A stretch of 10,484 nucleotides of DNA from JANOQP01 sp044227705 (GTDB lineage Bacteria > Bacteroidota > Bacteroidia > Chitinophagales > Saprospiraceae), in contig JBGAWE010000160.1 of assembly GCA_044227705.1 (NCBI GenBank), positions 1 to 10,484 on the forward strand, in the 5' to 3' direction. This document shows, piece after piece, positions 1-7,552 of the stretch. Each line of letters starts with the position of its first letter. Positions within the stretch are counted from its first letter, which is position 1. The notes below the pieces were generated by a model that worked only from the letters and a program-made list of their open reading frames with translations, had not been told where the DNA came from and did not search any database. The translations under genes and the position numbers were made by a program.

Positions 1-1448
1 CGCGCGAGATGGGCGTCCGAAAGGCCATCGGCGCCAGCCCGGCCGACGTGCGGCGACTCTTTTTGGCGGAGGCCGTGGTCACGTCGATGCTCGCGCTCGG
101 GCTGGCTTGGGCACTGCACCTGCCGCTCAATGCTTTCGTGAAAAACTACTTCCCCGGCGACGGCAAAACGGCCGACCTGACCGCCGGGCCTGTCGACTGG
201 CTGCTTTTCATCGGCCTCGCGCTCGCCGTCGGGCTGTTTTCGGGCTGGATTCCGGCGGGGCGGATGGCCAGAATCCAGGCCTCGACCGCACTGCGCGGCA
301 CCCGGGCGGGCGACGTGGCCGCGTCGCGGAGGCCGGGCTGGCGGTCGGCGCTGTTGGCCGGGCAGTTCGCCATCTCCCTCGTGGCCTTGATGGTGGTGGC
401 CACGCTGTGGTCGCAGGTGCGATACATGACCCTCGCCAGCTATGGTTTTCAAAAAGAGAACCTCGTCGCGCTGCCGCTCCTCGGCAACGACGCGCAAAAG
501 ATGAAGGACGAGCTGGAGCGCGACGCGCACGTCGTCGGCGTGGCCTCGACCTCGGTCGTCCTCGCCAGCAACAACCTCAACGGCTTCGACGTGCGCCGAA
601 AACCGGGCGGCGAGCCGGAGCCGCTGCACAGCGCGGCTGTCGACGAGAATTTTCGGAAGGTGATGAGGCTCGAGCTTATCGCGGGCCGCGATTTTGAAAA
701 AACGGGCGGCAAAGGCCGCGATGAGCAACTGATTTTGAACGAAAGAGCCGTCGCTCACTTCGGTTTCAAATCGCCCGTGGAGGCCGTCGGCCAGACACTT
801 TGGGTGAGCGACACCGCGCCCGCTCGCATCTGTGGAGTCATCCGCGACTTCCATTATCGGCAGTTCACGGACCCCATCGAGCCGTTCGCGCTGCGGCTCT
901 CGTCTGGAGAAGGCTGGGTTTTGCAGGTCCGTGTCGCGTCGGGCGACCCAGTCGCCACGATGGCCTCGCTCCAGTCAATCTGGAAAAAAATGGACGCGGT
1001 GCATGATTTCCCCGGTGTTTTCATGGAAGAATCCATCCAACAAGGGATGTCCGAGGTGAAGTTCGTGGGCGGCCTGACGAGCTTTTTCGCGCTCCTCTCG
1101 GTCATGCTGGCCTGCATGGGGCTGCTCGGGATGGTCACGTTCTCGGTGGCGACGCGGGTGAAGGAGATCGGCGTCCGCAAGGTGCTCGGCGCGTCGGCGG
1201 TGCAGGTGGCCGTTCAAATCTCGCTGAGGTTTTTGGCGATTTTGGGGGTCGCGATGGCCGTCGCGCTGCCGCTCGGATGGCTGGCGGCGCGGAAGTTCCT
1301 CACGCTCTTTGCCTATCAAGTGCCGGTCGGGGCGCTCGTGGTGGGCGGTTCGGTGGCCGTGCTGCTGTTGCTGGCGATGCTGGCGGTGGGGGTTCAGGCC
1401 GGCAGGGCAGCGTTGGCAAACCCTGTTGAGAGTTTGCGGAGCGAGTGA
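1..1448 (+). CDS. ABC transporter permease, FtsX/MacB type (5' end outside window)
   Basis: This is the C-terminal part of an inner-membrane permease that would work with a separate ABC ATPase as a mechanotransmission-type exporter; the substrate is unknown. The reading frame is open to the left edge, and the first residues read R-E-M-G-V-R-K-A-I-G. They match the REVGIRKAIG box in the middle of the next gene, so the ATG at base 9 is internal and roughly 310 residues are missing. Counting from that methionine, the rest of the first FtsX domain covers about 1-95 with helices near 19-36 and 63-82. A helix at 112-135 opens the second periplasmic MacB-like domain, which carries AGRDF (225-229) and GVIRDFHYRQF (276-286). 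The second FtsX domain follows (about 352-479, helices near 352-378, 402-425 and 441-465) with KEIGVRKVLGAS at 385-396. It ends in SLRSE and TGA, 42 bases before the next permease, probably in one operon. Confidence 0.95.
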   Translation, partial: REMGVRKAIGASPADVRRLFLAEAVVTSMLALGLAWALHLPLNAFVKNYFPGDGKTADLTAGPVDWLLFIGLALAVGLFSGWIPAGRMARIQASTALRGTRAGDVAASRRPGWRSALLAGQFAISLVALMVVATLWSQVRYMTLASYGFQKENLVALPLLGNDAQKMKDELERDAHVVGVASTSVVLASNNLNGFDVRRKPGGEPEPLHSAAVDENFRKVMRLELIAGRDFEKTGGKGRDEQLILNERAVAHFGFKSPVEAVGQTLWVSDTAPARICGVIRDFHYRQFTDPIEPFALRLSSGEGWVLQVRVASGDPVATMASLQSIWKKMDAVHDFPGVFMEESIQQGMSEVKFVGGLTSFFALLSVMLACMGLLGMVTFSVATRVKEIGVRKVLGASAVQVAVQISLRFLAILGVAMAVALPLGWLAARKFLTLFAYQVPVGALVVGGSVAVLLLLAMLAVGVQAGRAALANPVESLRSE

Positions 1449-1490
1449 GGTGCAAAACGTTGACAATCAATCTTTTAAAACAAGAAAGCC

Positions 1491-3854
1491 ATGATACGGG
1501 AACATTTCCGACTCGCCACGCGAAACCTCTGGCGCAACCCTCTCTTCTCTTGTTTGAACATTGTCGGGCTGGCCGTCGGGCTGGCTGCGGGCGTGTTCGT
1601 GCTGCTGTGGAACGGGTTCGACCTCGGGTTCGACCGCTTCCACCGAAACTTGTCGAGCATCCACGTCCTGATGCAAAACCAGACCCAGGGCGGCGAGACG
1701 TACACCTTCCAAGCCCTCCCCGGCCCGCTGGCCGCCGCGATGCGGGCCGAGCTGCCCGAGGTCGAGTGGGCCTCGCGCTCGACCTGGCCGCAGGACCAGC
1801 TCGTGCGCCTCGGCGAGAAGGTCGTCCAAAAAGGAGGCTTTTATGCCGAACCAGATTTTTTCAACATTTTTCAATTCGAGAAACTGGCCGGAGACCCCGT
1901 TGCGGCACTGCGCGAGCCGAACACCGCTGTCGTGACCGACAAGTTCGCCGCCGACGTTTTCGGGTCGGAGGACCCCGTCGGAAAAGCCTTCAGGCTCAAC
2001 AACCGCTTCGACATCCGGGTCGGGGCCGTGGTGCGCCGGCCGCCGTTGAACTCGTCAGTGCGCTTCGCGATGGTGCTGCCGTTCAAAATGATCGAGGCGC
2101 AGAACGCCGACTGGATAAACACCAATTGGAACAACAACTCCTTCCAGACATGGGCAGCGGTGCGCCCAGGTGCCGACCTTGCCGTGCTCAACCGCAAACT
2201 GGAAAACTTCATCCAAAGCCACTCGGAAGGGGCGGCGGCTCACGCCTTCGCCTATCCGCTGTCGCGGCTCCACCTGCACAACAAGTTCGCCGAGGGGCGG
2301 CCGAGCGGCGGGCGCATCACCCGGGTCTGGCTGCTGGGATTGGTGGGCGCGTTCATCCTGTTCATCGCCTGCGCCAATTACATGAACCTCTCGACCGCCC
2401 GCAGCACGGCTCGTGCCCGCGAGGTGGGCATCCGAAAGGCCATCGGCTCGGGGCGCGGGCAGCTTGTGGGCCAGTTCCTCGCCGAGGCGGTGCTGGTCAC
2501 GGGGATAGCGCTCGGCCTTGCGCTGCTATTGGTGAAAGCCCTACTGCCGGCCTTCAACCGGCTGACGGCGATGGAGCTTTCGCTCAATCGCCAAAACTGG
2601 CCGGTGCTGGTCGCCGTCGCGCTGCTGGCCGCGCTGACGGGACTGCTGGCCGGTTCGTGGCCCGCCTATTTCATGTCGAAATTCCAACCGGCACGGACGC
2701 TGCGCGGGCAGATTCTCTCCGACCAAGGTGGCGGCGGGCTGCTGCGGAAGGGGTTGGTGACGTTCCAGTTTTTCACCTCTATCTTCTTGATAGTCAGCAC
2801 GTTGGTCATCCACAAGCAGCACCAGCACCTCCTCGACCGGCCGATGGGCTTCGACGCACAGAGCCTCGTCTCGCTCGGCGCAGGCCGCGACATGAACCGC
2901 GATTTCGGTGCTTTCAAAAGCGAAATCCTGCAGCTGCCCGGCGTGAAGTCCGTCTCGACGGGCGACCACAACCTCGTCCAAATCGGCTCGAACACGACCG
3001 GCATCGGCTGGCCCGGCAAGACGGACGATCAGGACTTTTTGATCGGCGTGACCTCCGTCGGCCTCGACTACACCCGCACGACCGGCATGACCGTCGTCGC
3101 CGGCCGCGACTTCTCGCCCGAGTTCGGAGCCGACTCGATGGCCTGCCTCCTCAACGAGACCGCCGTGCGGATGATGGGCCTGCGCGACCCCGTCGGCACC
3201 GTCATCACCTGGGACACGACGCACCCGGTCATCGGCGTGGTGAAGGATTTTGTCTACAACGACGCGGCGCAGGCGACCGAGCCGCTGGCCATCTTCCACG
3301 ATCCGAAGGGCGGTCTGGGCAACATCTTCCGCAAAATCGAGGACACGCCCGGTTGGCGCGGCCGCCTCGCCGACATCGAAAAAGTGGCAAAAAGGATGTG
3401 GCCGGGCCAGCCTTTCGAGCCGCATTTCGTCCGAGAGGACTACGAGGCCAATTTCGCCGAGATAAAATCGTCGGGCCTGGTGGCGAACATCTTCGGCGGG
3501 CTGGCGGTGTTCGTGTCGTGCCTCGGGCTGTTCGGGCTGGCGGCTTTTTTTGCAGAAAAACGGGCGAAGGAAATCGGTATCCGCAAGGTCTTGGGCGCGT
3601 CGGTGGCCGGGCTGTGGATGTTCTTCTCAAAGGATTTTTTGAAGCCCGTCCTGCTGGCCTTCGCGCTGGCCGCAGCCCCGGCCTTCTGGGCGATGAACAA
3701 GGTCCTCTCAGCGTTCGACTACCGGGTCGCCATCTCGTGGGACGTGTTCGCGTTGGCCGGGGTGGCGGCGGTCGTCGTGGCGGCTGCGACAGTCGGTTTC
3801 CACTCGCTGCGGGCGGCGACGGCGGACCCAGTAAAGAGCCTCCGGACGGAGTAA
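1491..3854 (+). CDS. ABC transporter permease, double-FtsX/MacB type
   Basis: This is a complete 787-residue permease, normal length for the Bacteroidota family with two MacB periplasmic domains and two FtsX domains. The N-terminus (MIREHFRLATRNLWRNP, then a helix at about 20-40) is the family's standard opening, which fixes the start at this ATG even though there is no obvious ribosome binding site. Domain order: helix 1; periplasmic domain about 45-275; FtsX domain 1 about 281-405 with three helices and the cytoplasmic coupling box REVGIRKAIG (310-319); helix 421-440; second periplasmic domain about 441-660 with AGRDF (537-541) and GVVKDFVYND (582-591); FtsX domain 2 about 663-787 with KEIGIRKVLGAS (693-704). 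Eight helices are expected. It needs an ATPase partner, none of which is encoded here. FtsX/MacB permeases move lipoproteins, peptides, antibiotics or signals rather than small nutrients; which applies here cannot be read from the sequence. Confidence 0.96.
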   Translation: MIREHFRLATRNLWRNPLFSCLNIVGLAVGLAAGVFVLLWNGFDLGFDRFHRNLSSIHVLMQNQTQGGETYTFQALPGPLAAAMRAELPEVEWASRSTWPQDQLVRLGEKVVQKGGFYAEPDFFNIFQFEKLAGDPVAALREPNTAVVTDKFAADVFGSEDPVGKAFRLNNRFDIRVGAVVRRPPLNSSVRFAMVLPFKMIEAQNADWINTNWNNNSFQTWAAVRPGADLAVLNRKLENFIQSHSEGAAAHAFAYPLSRLHLHNKFAEGRPSGGRITRVWLLGLVGAFILFIACANYMNLSTARSTARAREVGIRKAIGSGRGQLVGQFLAEAVLVTGIALGLALLLVKALLPAFNRLTAMELSLNRQNWPVLVAVALLAALTGLLAGSWPAYFMSKFQPARTLRGQILSDQGGGGLLRKGLVTFQFFTSIFLIVSTLVIHKQHQHLLDRPMGFDAQSLVSLGAGRDMNRDFGAFKSEILQLPGVKSVSTGDHNLVQIGSNTTGIGWPGKTDDQDFLIGVTSVGLDYTRTTGMTVVAGRDFSPEFGADSMACLLNETAVRMMGLRDPVGTVITWDTTHPVIGVVKDFVYNDAAQATEPLAIFHDPKGGLGNIFRKIEDTPGWRGRLADIEKVAKRMWPGQPFEPHFVREDYEANFAEIKSSGLVANIFGGLAVFVSCLGLFGLAAFFAEKRAKEIGIRKVLGASVAGLWMFFSKDFLKPVLLAFALAAAPAFWAMNKVLSAFDYRVAISWDVFALAGVAAVVVAAATVGFHSLRAATADPVKSLRTE

Positions 3855-3942
3855 TCACTTTTTTGTTATCACACGACTTCGCCAATAGATTTCAATAAAT
3901 CTCTGCGTAGATATTTTGTCAAGTCAATCAAGAACAACTGCC

Positions 3943-6378
3943 ATGCTCACCAACAACCTCCGCCTCGCGCTCCGCCACTTGTTGAAAAACAGGACCTATT
4001 CGGCCATCAACATCGTCGGCCTCTCGGTCGCGGTGGCAGCGGCACTGCTCATTTTCCGGGTCGTGCTTTATGAGTTGAGCTTCGACAGGAACTTCAAAAA
4101 CTTCGACCGCATCGGCCGCGTCGTCACCTTCGACAAAATCCCCGAGGGCGAGTTTTTCACACCTGGCCTCCCCTTGCCGGCGATGGACGCGGCGCAGCAA
4201 TCGGTGGCCCAGTTCACGGCCTTTTCACGCGTCTCGTCTTTCGGGCCGACCATAGTGATTCAAGAGCCGGGCGGTTTTTCCAAAAAAATCCCGACCGACG
4301 GCGAACGGGAAGCGGCGGCCTTCGTCGAGCCTGCCTTCTTCTCCATTTTCGACTGGCCCTGGTTGGCGGGCGAGCCGCAATCGGCCCTCGCCGAGCCGAA
4401 CTCGATCGTCCTTTCCAAAAACATGGCGGAGCGGTGCTTCGGCTCGTGGCAGGCGGCGGTCGGGCGAACAGTGATGGTGGAGGGACTTGTCCCGGCCGTC
4501 GTCAGAGGGGTTTTCGAGGATGCGCCGCTCTCCTCGGATTTCCAGTTCAACGCCGTGATGCCGTGGTCAGCCTACCGCAAAAATGCGGAGGTGTTTGGTT
4601 ATCAAAGCGATTGGGGCAGCACGAACAGCAGCGACCAAGCCTTTGCGCTCCTCGCCGACGCGGCCGACCGACCGGCTGCCGAGGCCTCGCTGGCGCAGGT
4701 CGGCCAAAAGGAGTACAACCAAAACGGCAACCCCAACTCGCGCCGCACGCACCTCTGGCAGCCGCTCTCCGAGCTTCACTCCGACGCGCAGTTTTACGGC
4801 GGCTTCGGGATGCACACGACCGAGCGGTCGCGACTCTGGGTGCTGGGCCTCGTCGGGCTGCTGGTGCTCGCGATGGCCTGTTTCAACTTCATCAACCTCG
4901 CCACCGCGCAGGCCGCCGGGCGGTCGCGAGAGGTCGGCGTTCGGAAGTCGCTGGGCGGGAGCCGGGGGCAGCTCGTCCGACAGTTCATGGGCGAGACGGG
5001 GCTGTTTGTGGCGGGTTCTGTCGGTGTTGGGGCGGTTTTGGCCCGGCTGGCCTTGCCTTTTTTGAAAAAAGTGAGCGATGTGCCCGACGCGCAGCCCTTC
5101 CTCACCGACCCGATGGTGCCGCTCTTTTTGCTCGGGCTGGCCGTCGCGGTGAGCGTCTTGAGCGGGTTCTACCCGGCCGTCGTGCTATCGGGTTTCGAGC
5201 CGGTTCAAGCTCTGAAAACGGGGTTTTCACAAAGAACCGTTGGTGGTGTGGGGCTGAGGAAGGTGCTGGTCGTCGGCCAGTTTGCCATCGCGCAGGCACT
5301 TTTGGTGGCAACACTGGTGTCGGTGCAGCAGATGGATTTCATCCGAAAAATGGACCTCGGCTTCCAGCCGCGACTCGTCTATGACGTGCAAAACCTGCAA
5401 TACGACAGCCTCGGCGTGGCCAAATTTGACGTGTTCAAACAAAAACTGGCGGCCATCCCGGCAGTCGAGTCGGTCAGCTTGTCGAGCGACGTGCCGGCCT
5501 CGGGCAACACGTCGTCGAGCAACTTCAGTTTCGACAGCTCGACCGACGCGAACTTCAACGTGACCAAAAAAGCGGTCGATGCCGATTATTTCCGGACGCA
5601 CGGCCTGCATCTCGCCGCGGGTCGCGCCCTCGAGCCTTGCGACACGGTGAGGGAGTATGTGGTCAACCGGTTTTTGCTGAAAAAACTGGGCGTCAAAGAC
5701 CCGGCGGCGGCCATCGGAAAGCTCTTCCGCATCGGCGGCGGTGGGCCCCAATACCCGGTCGTCGGCGTGGTCGAGGATTTCACTGCGCACTCGGCGCGGC
5801 AGGCGGTCGAGCCGCTGGTGATGTACAGCCGGAAGGCCCGCTACCGCCACGCCTCGCTGAAAATCAGGCCGGAGAACATGGCGGCGACGGTCGCGCAAGT
5901 GCGGCGCGTGTTTGAGGAGACCTTCCCAGAGCAGGTGTTCGAGGGCGAGTTCATGGACAAGAGAATCGCCGATTTCTACGACGACGAGGCGCGGCTGTCG
6001 CTGCTGTGCAAGTCCTTCGCCGGGCTGGCGGTGGTCATCGCTTGCCTCGGGCTGTTCGGACTGGCCTCGCTGATGGCCGCATCGCGTGTGAAGGAGATTG
6101 GTGTCCGGAAGGTTCTCGGCGCGTCGGCCGGGCAAATTGTTGGGCTTTTGAGCGTCGATTTCTTGAAACTCGTGGCCGTCGCGGCGGCCATCGCCCTGCC
6201 GGTCGGGCATCATTTCATGAAAAAATGGCTGGACGGGTTTGCCTTTCGGATGCAGATGCCGTGGGGGCTGCTGGTTGGCGTGGCGGTTTTGGCGGCGGCT
6301 GTGGCGTTTCTGACGGTCGGTATCCGGGCGTGGGGAGCGGCGCGGGTCGACCCTGTTCGGTCATTGCGAAGCGAATAG
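3943..6378 (+). CDS. ABC transporter permease, double-FtsX/MacB type
   Basis: This is a third complete permease of the same family, 811 residues from this ATG. I chose this start because MLTNNLRLALRHLLKNRTYS is the usual family opening; an in-frame TTG at 3916 would add nine polar residues with no family match. Layout: helix about 21-43; periplasmic domain to about 295; FtsX domain 1 about 297-425 with REVGVRKSLGGS (329-340); helix 440-460; second periplasmic domain about 465-685 with GVVEDFTAHS (608-617); FtsX domain 2 about 688-811 with KEIGVRKVLGAS (717-728), ending SLRSE. The AGRDF motif of the two upstream permeases reads AGRAL here (559-563), a small departure. The gap to the previous gene is 88 bases, AT-rich, and could hold a weak promoter, though co-transcription is equally possible. 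The last 60 codons or so have a decayed relative about 1.1 kb downstream (about 7335-7517). Confidence 0.95.
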   Translation: MLTNNLRLALRHLLKNRTYSAINIVGLSVAVAAALLIFRVVLYELSFDRNFKNFDRIGRVVTFDKIPEGEFFTPGLPLPAMDAAQQSVAQFTAFSRVSSFGPTIVIQEPGGFSKKIPTDGEREAAAFVEPAFFSIFDWPWLAGEPQSALAEPNSIVLSKNMAERCFGSWQAAVGRTVMVEGLVPAVVRGVFEDAPLSSDFQFNAVMPWSAYRKNAEVFGYQSDWGSTNSSDQAFALLADAADRPAAEASLAQVGQKEYNQNGNPNSRRTHLWQPLSELHSDAQFYGGFGMHTTERSRLWVLGLVGLLVLAMACFNFINLATAQAAGRSREVGVRKSLGGSRGQLVRQFMGETGLFVAGSVGVGAVLARLALPFLKKVSDVPDAQPFLTDPMVPLFLLGLAVAVSVLSGFYPAVVLSGFEPVQALKTGFSQRTVGGVGLRKVLVVGQFAIAQALLVATLVSVQQMDFIRKMDLGFQPRLVYDVQNLQYDSLGVAKFDVFKQKLAAIPAVESVSLSSDVPASGNTSSSNFSFDSSTDANFNVTKKAVDADYFRTHGLHLAAGRALEPCDTVREYVVNRFLLKKLGVKDPAAAIGKLFRIGGGGPQYPVVGVVEDFTAHSARQAVEPLVMYSRKARYRHASLKIRPENMAATVAQVRRVFEETFPEQVFEGEFMDKRIADFYDDEARLSLLCKSFAGLAVVIACLGLFGLASLMAASRVKEIGVRKVLGASAGQIVGLLSVDFLKLVAVAAAIALPVGHHFMKKWLDGFAFRMQMPWGLLVGVAVLAAAVAFLTVGIRAWGAARVDPVRSLRSE

Positions 6379-6443
6379 AAAAGTTCGGGATTGGGGCAAC
6401 CCGGGCGGTTTTGCCATGTCTGCTTCGTCATAGATATTGCAAC

Positions 6444-7292
6444 ATGAATCAAGACTTCAACACCCGGCGTGAGTTCATTGCCCGAGGCGCGATGCTAGGC
6501 ATCCTCGCTTTTCCCGCCCCATCGCTTTCTTTTTTTGGGCAAAAAAGACCTGGCCGAGCGACTGCCGTCGGGTACCCGGCCATTGACGACGAGGTGGTCG
6601 CGGAGGTTGTCGGCAAGTCCCATTTCGACCTCGACAGGGTGAAGCAGCTCGTCGACCCGCGCCCGGAGCTTGCCCGCGCCACTTGGGACTGGGGCTTCGG
6701 CGATTTTGAGACCGCGCTCGGGGCGGCTTCCCATGTCGGGCGGCGTGACATTGCCCAGTTTCTCATGGAAAAAGGGGCGCGGGCCGACCTGTTCACCTTT
6801 GCCACGCTGGGGGAATTCGACGTGGTCAAAGCGGCTGTCAAGGCATCGCCTGGCATCCAGGCGGTGGGCGGGCCGCACGGCTTTAGCCTGTTGCACCATG
6901 CTGAAGCCGGGCTGGAAATGACGGAAGGACTGACCCAGCGACAATTAGACGACTCCAATCGGTTGATAGACTTTCTGAAAGGCCTGGGCAATGCGGGCAG
7001 TCAGGAAAGGTACCTGGAGGTCGATGAGGTGGAAAGGGCCAAATACTTGGGCGACTACAGGTACGGCGACGGCGAAAAGGAGGGGTTCAGCGTCCGTCTC
7101 AACCGGCGGAAAATGCTGACGCTGGGCATCATTGGGCAGTTTGGCGGGGCGCTATACAAGCTGGGCGAGAACAGCTTCACCTACAATGGCGCGCCCTCGG
7201 TGGACATCTCCTTCACGCTGGAAAACGGCGCGGTGCAAGCACTGACTGTGCGGGAGCCGGGGTTCGCCTTGACCGCGAAAAAGGTCACTTGA
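6444..7292 (+). CDS. Tat-signal ankyrin-repeat-like protein with DUF3471-like C-terminal domain
   Basis: This is a 282-residue protein of unknown role. The N-terminus carries a twin-arginine motif (TRREFIARG, residues 7-15) followed by a hydrophobic stretch to about residue 31, so export by the Tat system in folded form is likely. Residues about 55-155 look like two or three degenerate ankyrin repeats (for example TALGAASHVGRRDIAQFLMEKGA at 90-112, GEFDVVKAAVKASPG at 123-137 and GFSLLHHAEAG at 146-156), a fold for protein binding. Residues about 190-282 resemble the small beta domain found behind beta-lactamase-like and peptidase domains (DUF3471-like): a YLGDYRYGDG opening, GGALYKLGENSF and a closing NGAVQALTVRE. 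No catalytic domain is present, so a binding or scaffolding role in the periplasm is the most I would infer. The start is 65 bases after the third permease, and no clear promoter is visible, so read-through is possible. It is flanked on the right by a permease remnant. Confidence 0.88.
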   Translation: MNQDFNTRREFIARGAMLGILAFPAPSLSFFGQKRPGRATAVGYPAIDDEVVAEVVGKSHFDLDRVKQLVDPRPELARATWDWGFGDFETALGAASHVGRRDIAQFLMEKGARADLFTFATLGEFDVVKAAVKASPGIQAVGGPHGFSLLHHAEAGLEMTEGLTQRQLDDSNRLIDFLKGLGNAGSQERYLEVDEVERAKYLGDYRYGDGEKEGFSVRLNRRKMLTLGIIGQFGGALYKLGENSFTYNGAPSVDISFTLENGAVQALTVREPGFALTAKKVT

Positions 7293-7334
7293 GGTGCGAT
7301 GGGGCTTTACCCTTTTTACTGAACAAGCTCAGTT

Positions 7335-7517
7335 GTCTCGCTGCTGGTTGGTCATCATTTCATGAAAAAATGGTTGGAGGGAATTGCCTTTCGGGTGCAG
7401 ATGCCGGAGGCATTGCAGGAGGACGTGGCGGTGCTGGGGCGGTGTTTCTGACAGTGGTCATCCGGGGGCGTGGGGAGTGGCGCGGGTCGACCGGTTCAGT
7501 CGTTGAGAAGCGAGTAG
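7335..7517 (+). pseudogene. Decayed 3' remnant of an FtsX-type permease
   Basis: The stretch is a broken copy of the end of a permease closely related to the one at 3943-6378. From 7350 it reads GHHFMKKWLEGIAFRVQMP, against GHHFMKKWLDGFAFRMQMP at residues 755-773 of the intact gene, and 7353-7373 is base-for-base identical to 6208-6228. The frame then breaks: a stop (TGA, 7449-7451) occurs in that frame, while homology continues in a second frame at 7442-7468 (VFLTVVIRG), a third at 7471-7491 (WGVARVD), and again in the first at 7500-7517 (SLRSE and TAG). At least three frame changes and the loss of all upstream domains mean it is not functional. It looks like the last piece of a lost fourth permease gene, old enough that many third positions differ. 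No separate protein is likely to be made here. Confidence 0.88.
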
Positions 7518-7545
7518 CACACCGCCGTCGGTGTGCCACTCGCTT
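7508..7545. terminator. Probable bidirectional terminator hairpin
   Basis: Arms 7508-7524 (AAGCGAGTaGCACACCG) and 7529-7545 (CGGTGTGCcACTCGCTT) pair over 17 positions with a single mismatch around a four-base loop (CCGT). The structure lies exactly between converging transcription units: it overlaps the final codons of the permease remnant on the left and begins seven bases past the stop of the minus-strand gene at 7553. That position suggests termination from both sides. Neither side has a long U tract (only TTT on the plus side), so strength is uncertain. Confidence 0.75.
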
Positions 7546-7552
7546 TGGGAAA

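Noticed and set aside
1460..1490. TTGACA-like -35 element before the second permease
   Set aside because: No matching -10 element at a proper spacing, and Bacteroidota do not use this consensus; the gap is only 42 bases within a probable operon.
1445..3898. 817-codon open frame overlapping the second permease in another frame
   Set aside because: Arg/Pro/Gly-rich shadow of a GC-rich gene with no domain pattern; the permease frame fully explains the region.
3916..3942. TTG start that would lengthen the third permease by nine residues
   Set aside because: The extension is polar and unlike the family, while the ATG at 3943 gives the standard N-terminus and is spaced like the start of the previous permease.
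3855..3942. Possible promoter (TATTTTG at 3912-3918 with TTTC upstream) and a small inverted repeat AGATTT-CAAT-AAATCT at 3887-3902 before the third permease
   Set aside because: The -7 box is one base short of TAnnTTTG, the -33 element is imperfect, and a six-base AT stem is too weak to call; kept only as a possibility.
6395..6415. Hairpin (GGCAACC ... GGTTTTGCC) after the third permease as a terminator
   Set aside because: A seven-pair stem with a two-base bulge and no U tract, so not strong enough to separate the ankyrin gene from the permease transcript.
6431..6438. TAGATATT shared with 3908-3915 upstream of the third permease, as a common regulatory site
   Set aside because: The distances to the start codons differ (6 and 28 bases between the motif and the ATG), and an AT-rich octamer can recur by chance.
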